DNA from: Chaetorhynchus papuensis
Lineage: Eukaryota > Chordata > Aves > Passeriformes > Rhipiduridae
Direction of reading: 5' to 3'
DNA length: 64,000 nucleotides
Assembly (NCBI GenBank): GCA_013396525.1
Contig: VWYX01000208.1
Location: forward strand, 268,764 to 332,763
Position 1 is the first letter of the stretch. Each line of letters starts with the position of its first letter. Below the pieces are notes generated by a model that was given only the letters and a program-made list of their open reading frames with translations, ran no database searches and had not been told where the DNA came from. The position numbers and the translations under genes are program-made. Of the stretch, positions 63,886 to 64,000 are shown piece by piece.

Positions 63886-64000
63886 CTTTTTTCTTTTTGT
63901 GATTTGACCCTTTATCAATATTATGGGAAAAGCATTTCCTACTTCTTCCTCTGAGAATATGCAACTCTTTAAGCTTATGGATTTGTTAAACAGCCATTCT

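Larger units (their letters stand above)
18023..64000 (+). other. KDM4C intron, at least 46 kb, running off the window
   Basis: It begins with the consensus donor gtaagt after the 138-base exon. The next KDM4C exon should start with a CxCRKDM-type sequence carrying the last two zinc ligands. I read the remainder without finding it, so the intron probably continues past the right edge. The alternative is that the exon is lost in the gap at 21576-21626, if that gap is larger than drawn. The intron contains the CR1, LTR and other repeats listed separately. The remaining stretches (about 24.2-29.3 kb, 32.5-35.3 kb, 36-44 kb, 45-60.9 kb and 61.7-64 kb) are AT-rich. I see no gene or RNA gene in them. 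Confidence 0.82.

Noticed and set aside
1..64000. CRISPR arrays, operons, tRNA or rRNA genes
   Set aside because: No regularly spaced repeats, no tRNA cloverleaf blocks and no rRNA sequence were seen. The window is vertebrate intronic DNA.

Overview
This window looks like a piece of a bird chromosome. It is AT-rich, CpG-poor and mostly non-coding. It carries a CR1 LINE with recognisable reverse-transcriptase reading frames, several CR1 3'-end fragments and four LTR relics of the kind common in birds. There is no operon structure and no long host ORF. Nearly all reading frames of 60-130 codons here are chance frames in intron sequence.

The only host gene I can support is a + strand, multi-exon gene with three short exons at 5003-5052, 13346-13449 and 17885-18022. 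They join in frame and encode a continuous stretch of about 97 residues of the JmjC catalytic domain of a KDM4/JMJD2 histone lysine demethylase. Diagnostic residues fit KDM4C better than KDM4A or KDM4B. In birds KDM4C is known to lie on the Z chromosome, so Z linkage is a reasonable inference but is not shown by the sequence. The upstream exon with the HxD/E iron-binding pair and the downstream exon starting with the Cys-x-Cys zinc ligands are both outside the window, or hidden in the gap.

Layout: 1-5002 is intron. 5053-13345 is an 8.3 kb intron with a CR1 3'-end scrap near 10.2 kb. 13450-17884 is a 4.4 kb intron with an LTR fragment at 14.7-15.2 kb. From 18023 to the right edge is one intron of at least 46 kb. 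It holds a 2.3 kb antisense CR1 (about 18.6-20.95 kb), a 51-base assembly gap (21576-21626), two antisense solo LTRs each with a visible target-site duplication (22.0-22.6 and 23.6-24.2 kb), a CpG-richer block at 29.5-29.85 kb, a sense CR1 3' fragment (30.1-30.4 kb), possible ancient SINE remnants (35.4-35.9 kb), an antisense LTR (61.0-61.66 kb) and scattered microsatellites.

I found no new biological system. The most interesting structural signal is an inverted pair of nearly identical blocks in the same intron (20939-21070 versus 29422-29493 plus 30058-30106). One copy lacks about 560 bases present in the other and abuts the 5' end of the antisense CR1. This is compatible with a CR1-associated chimeric retrocopy, an inverted duplication, or an insertion into one copy.
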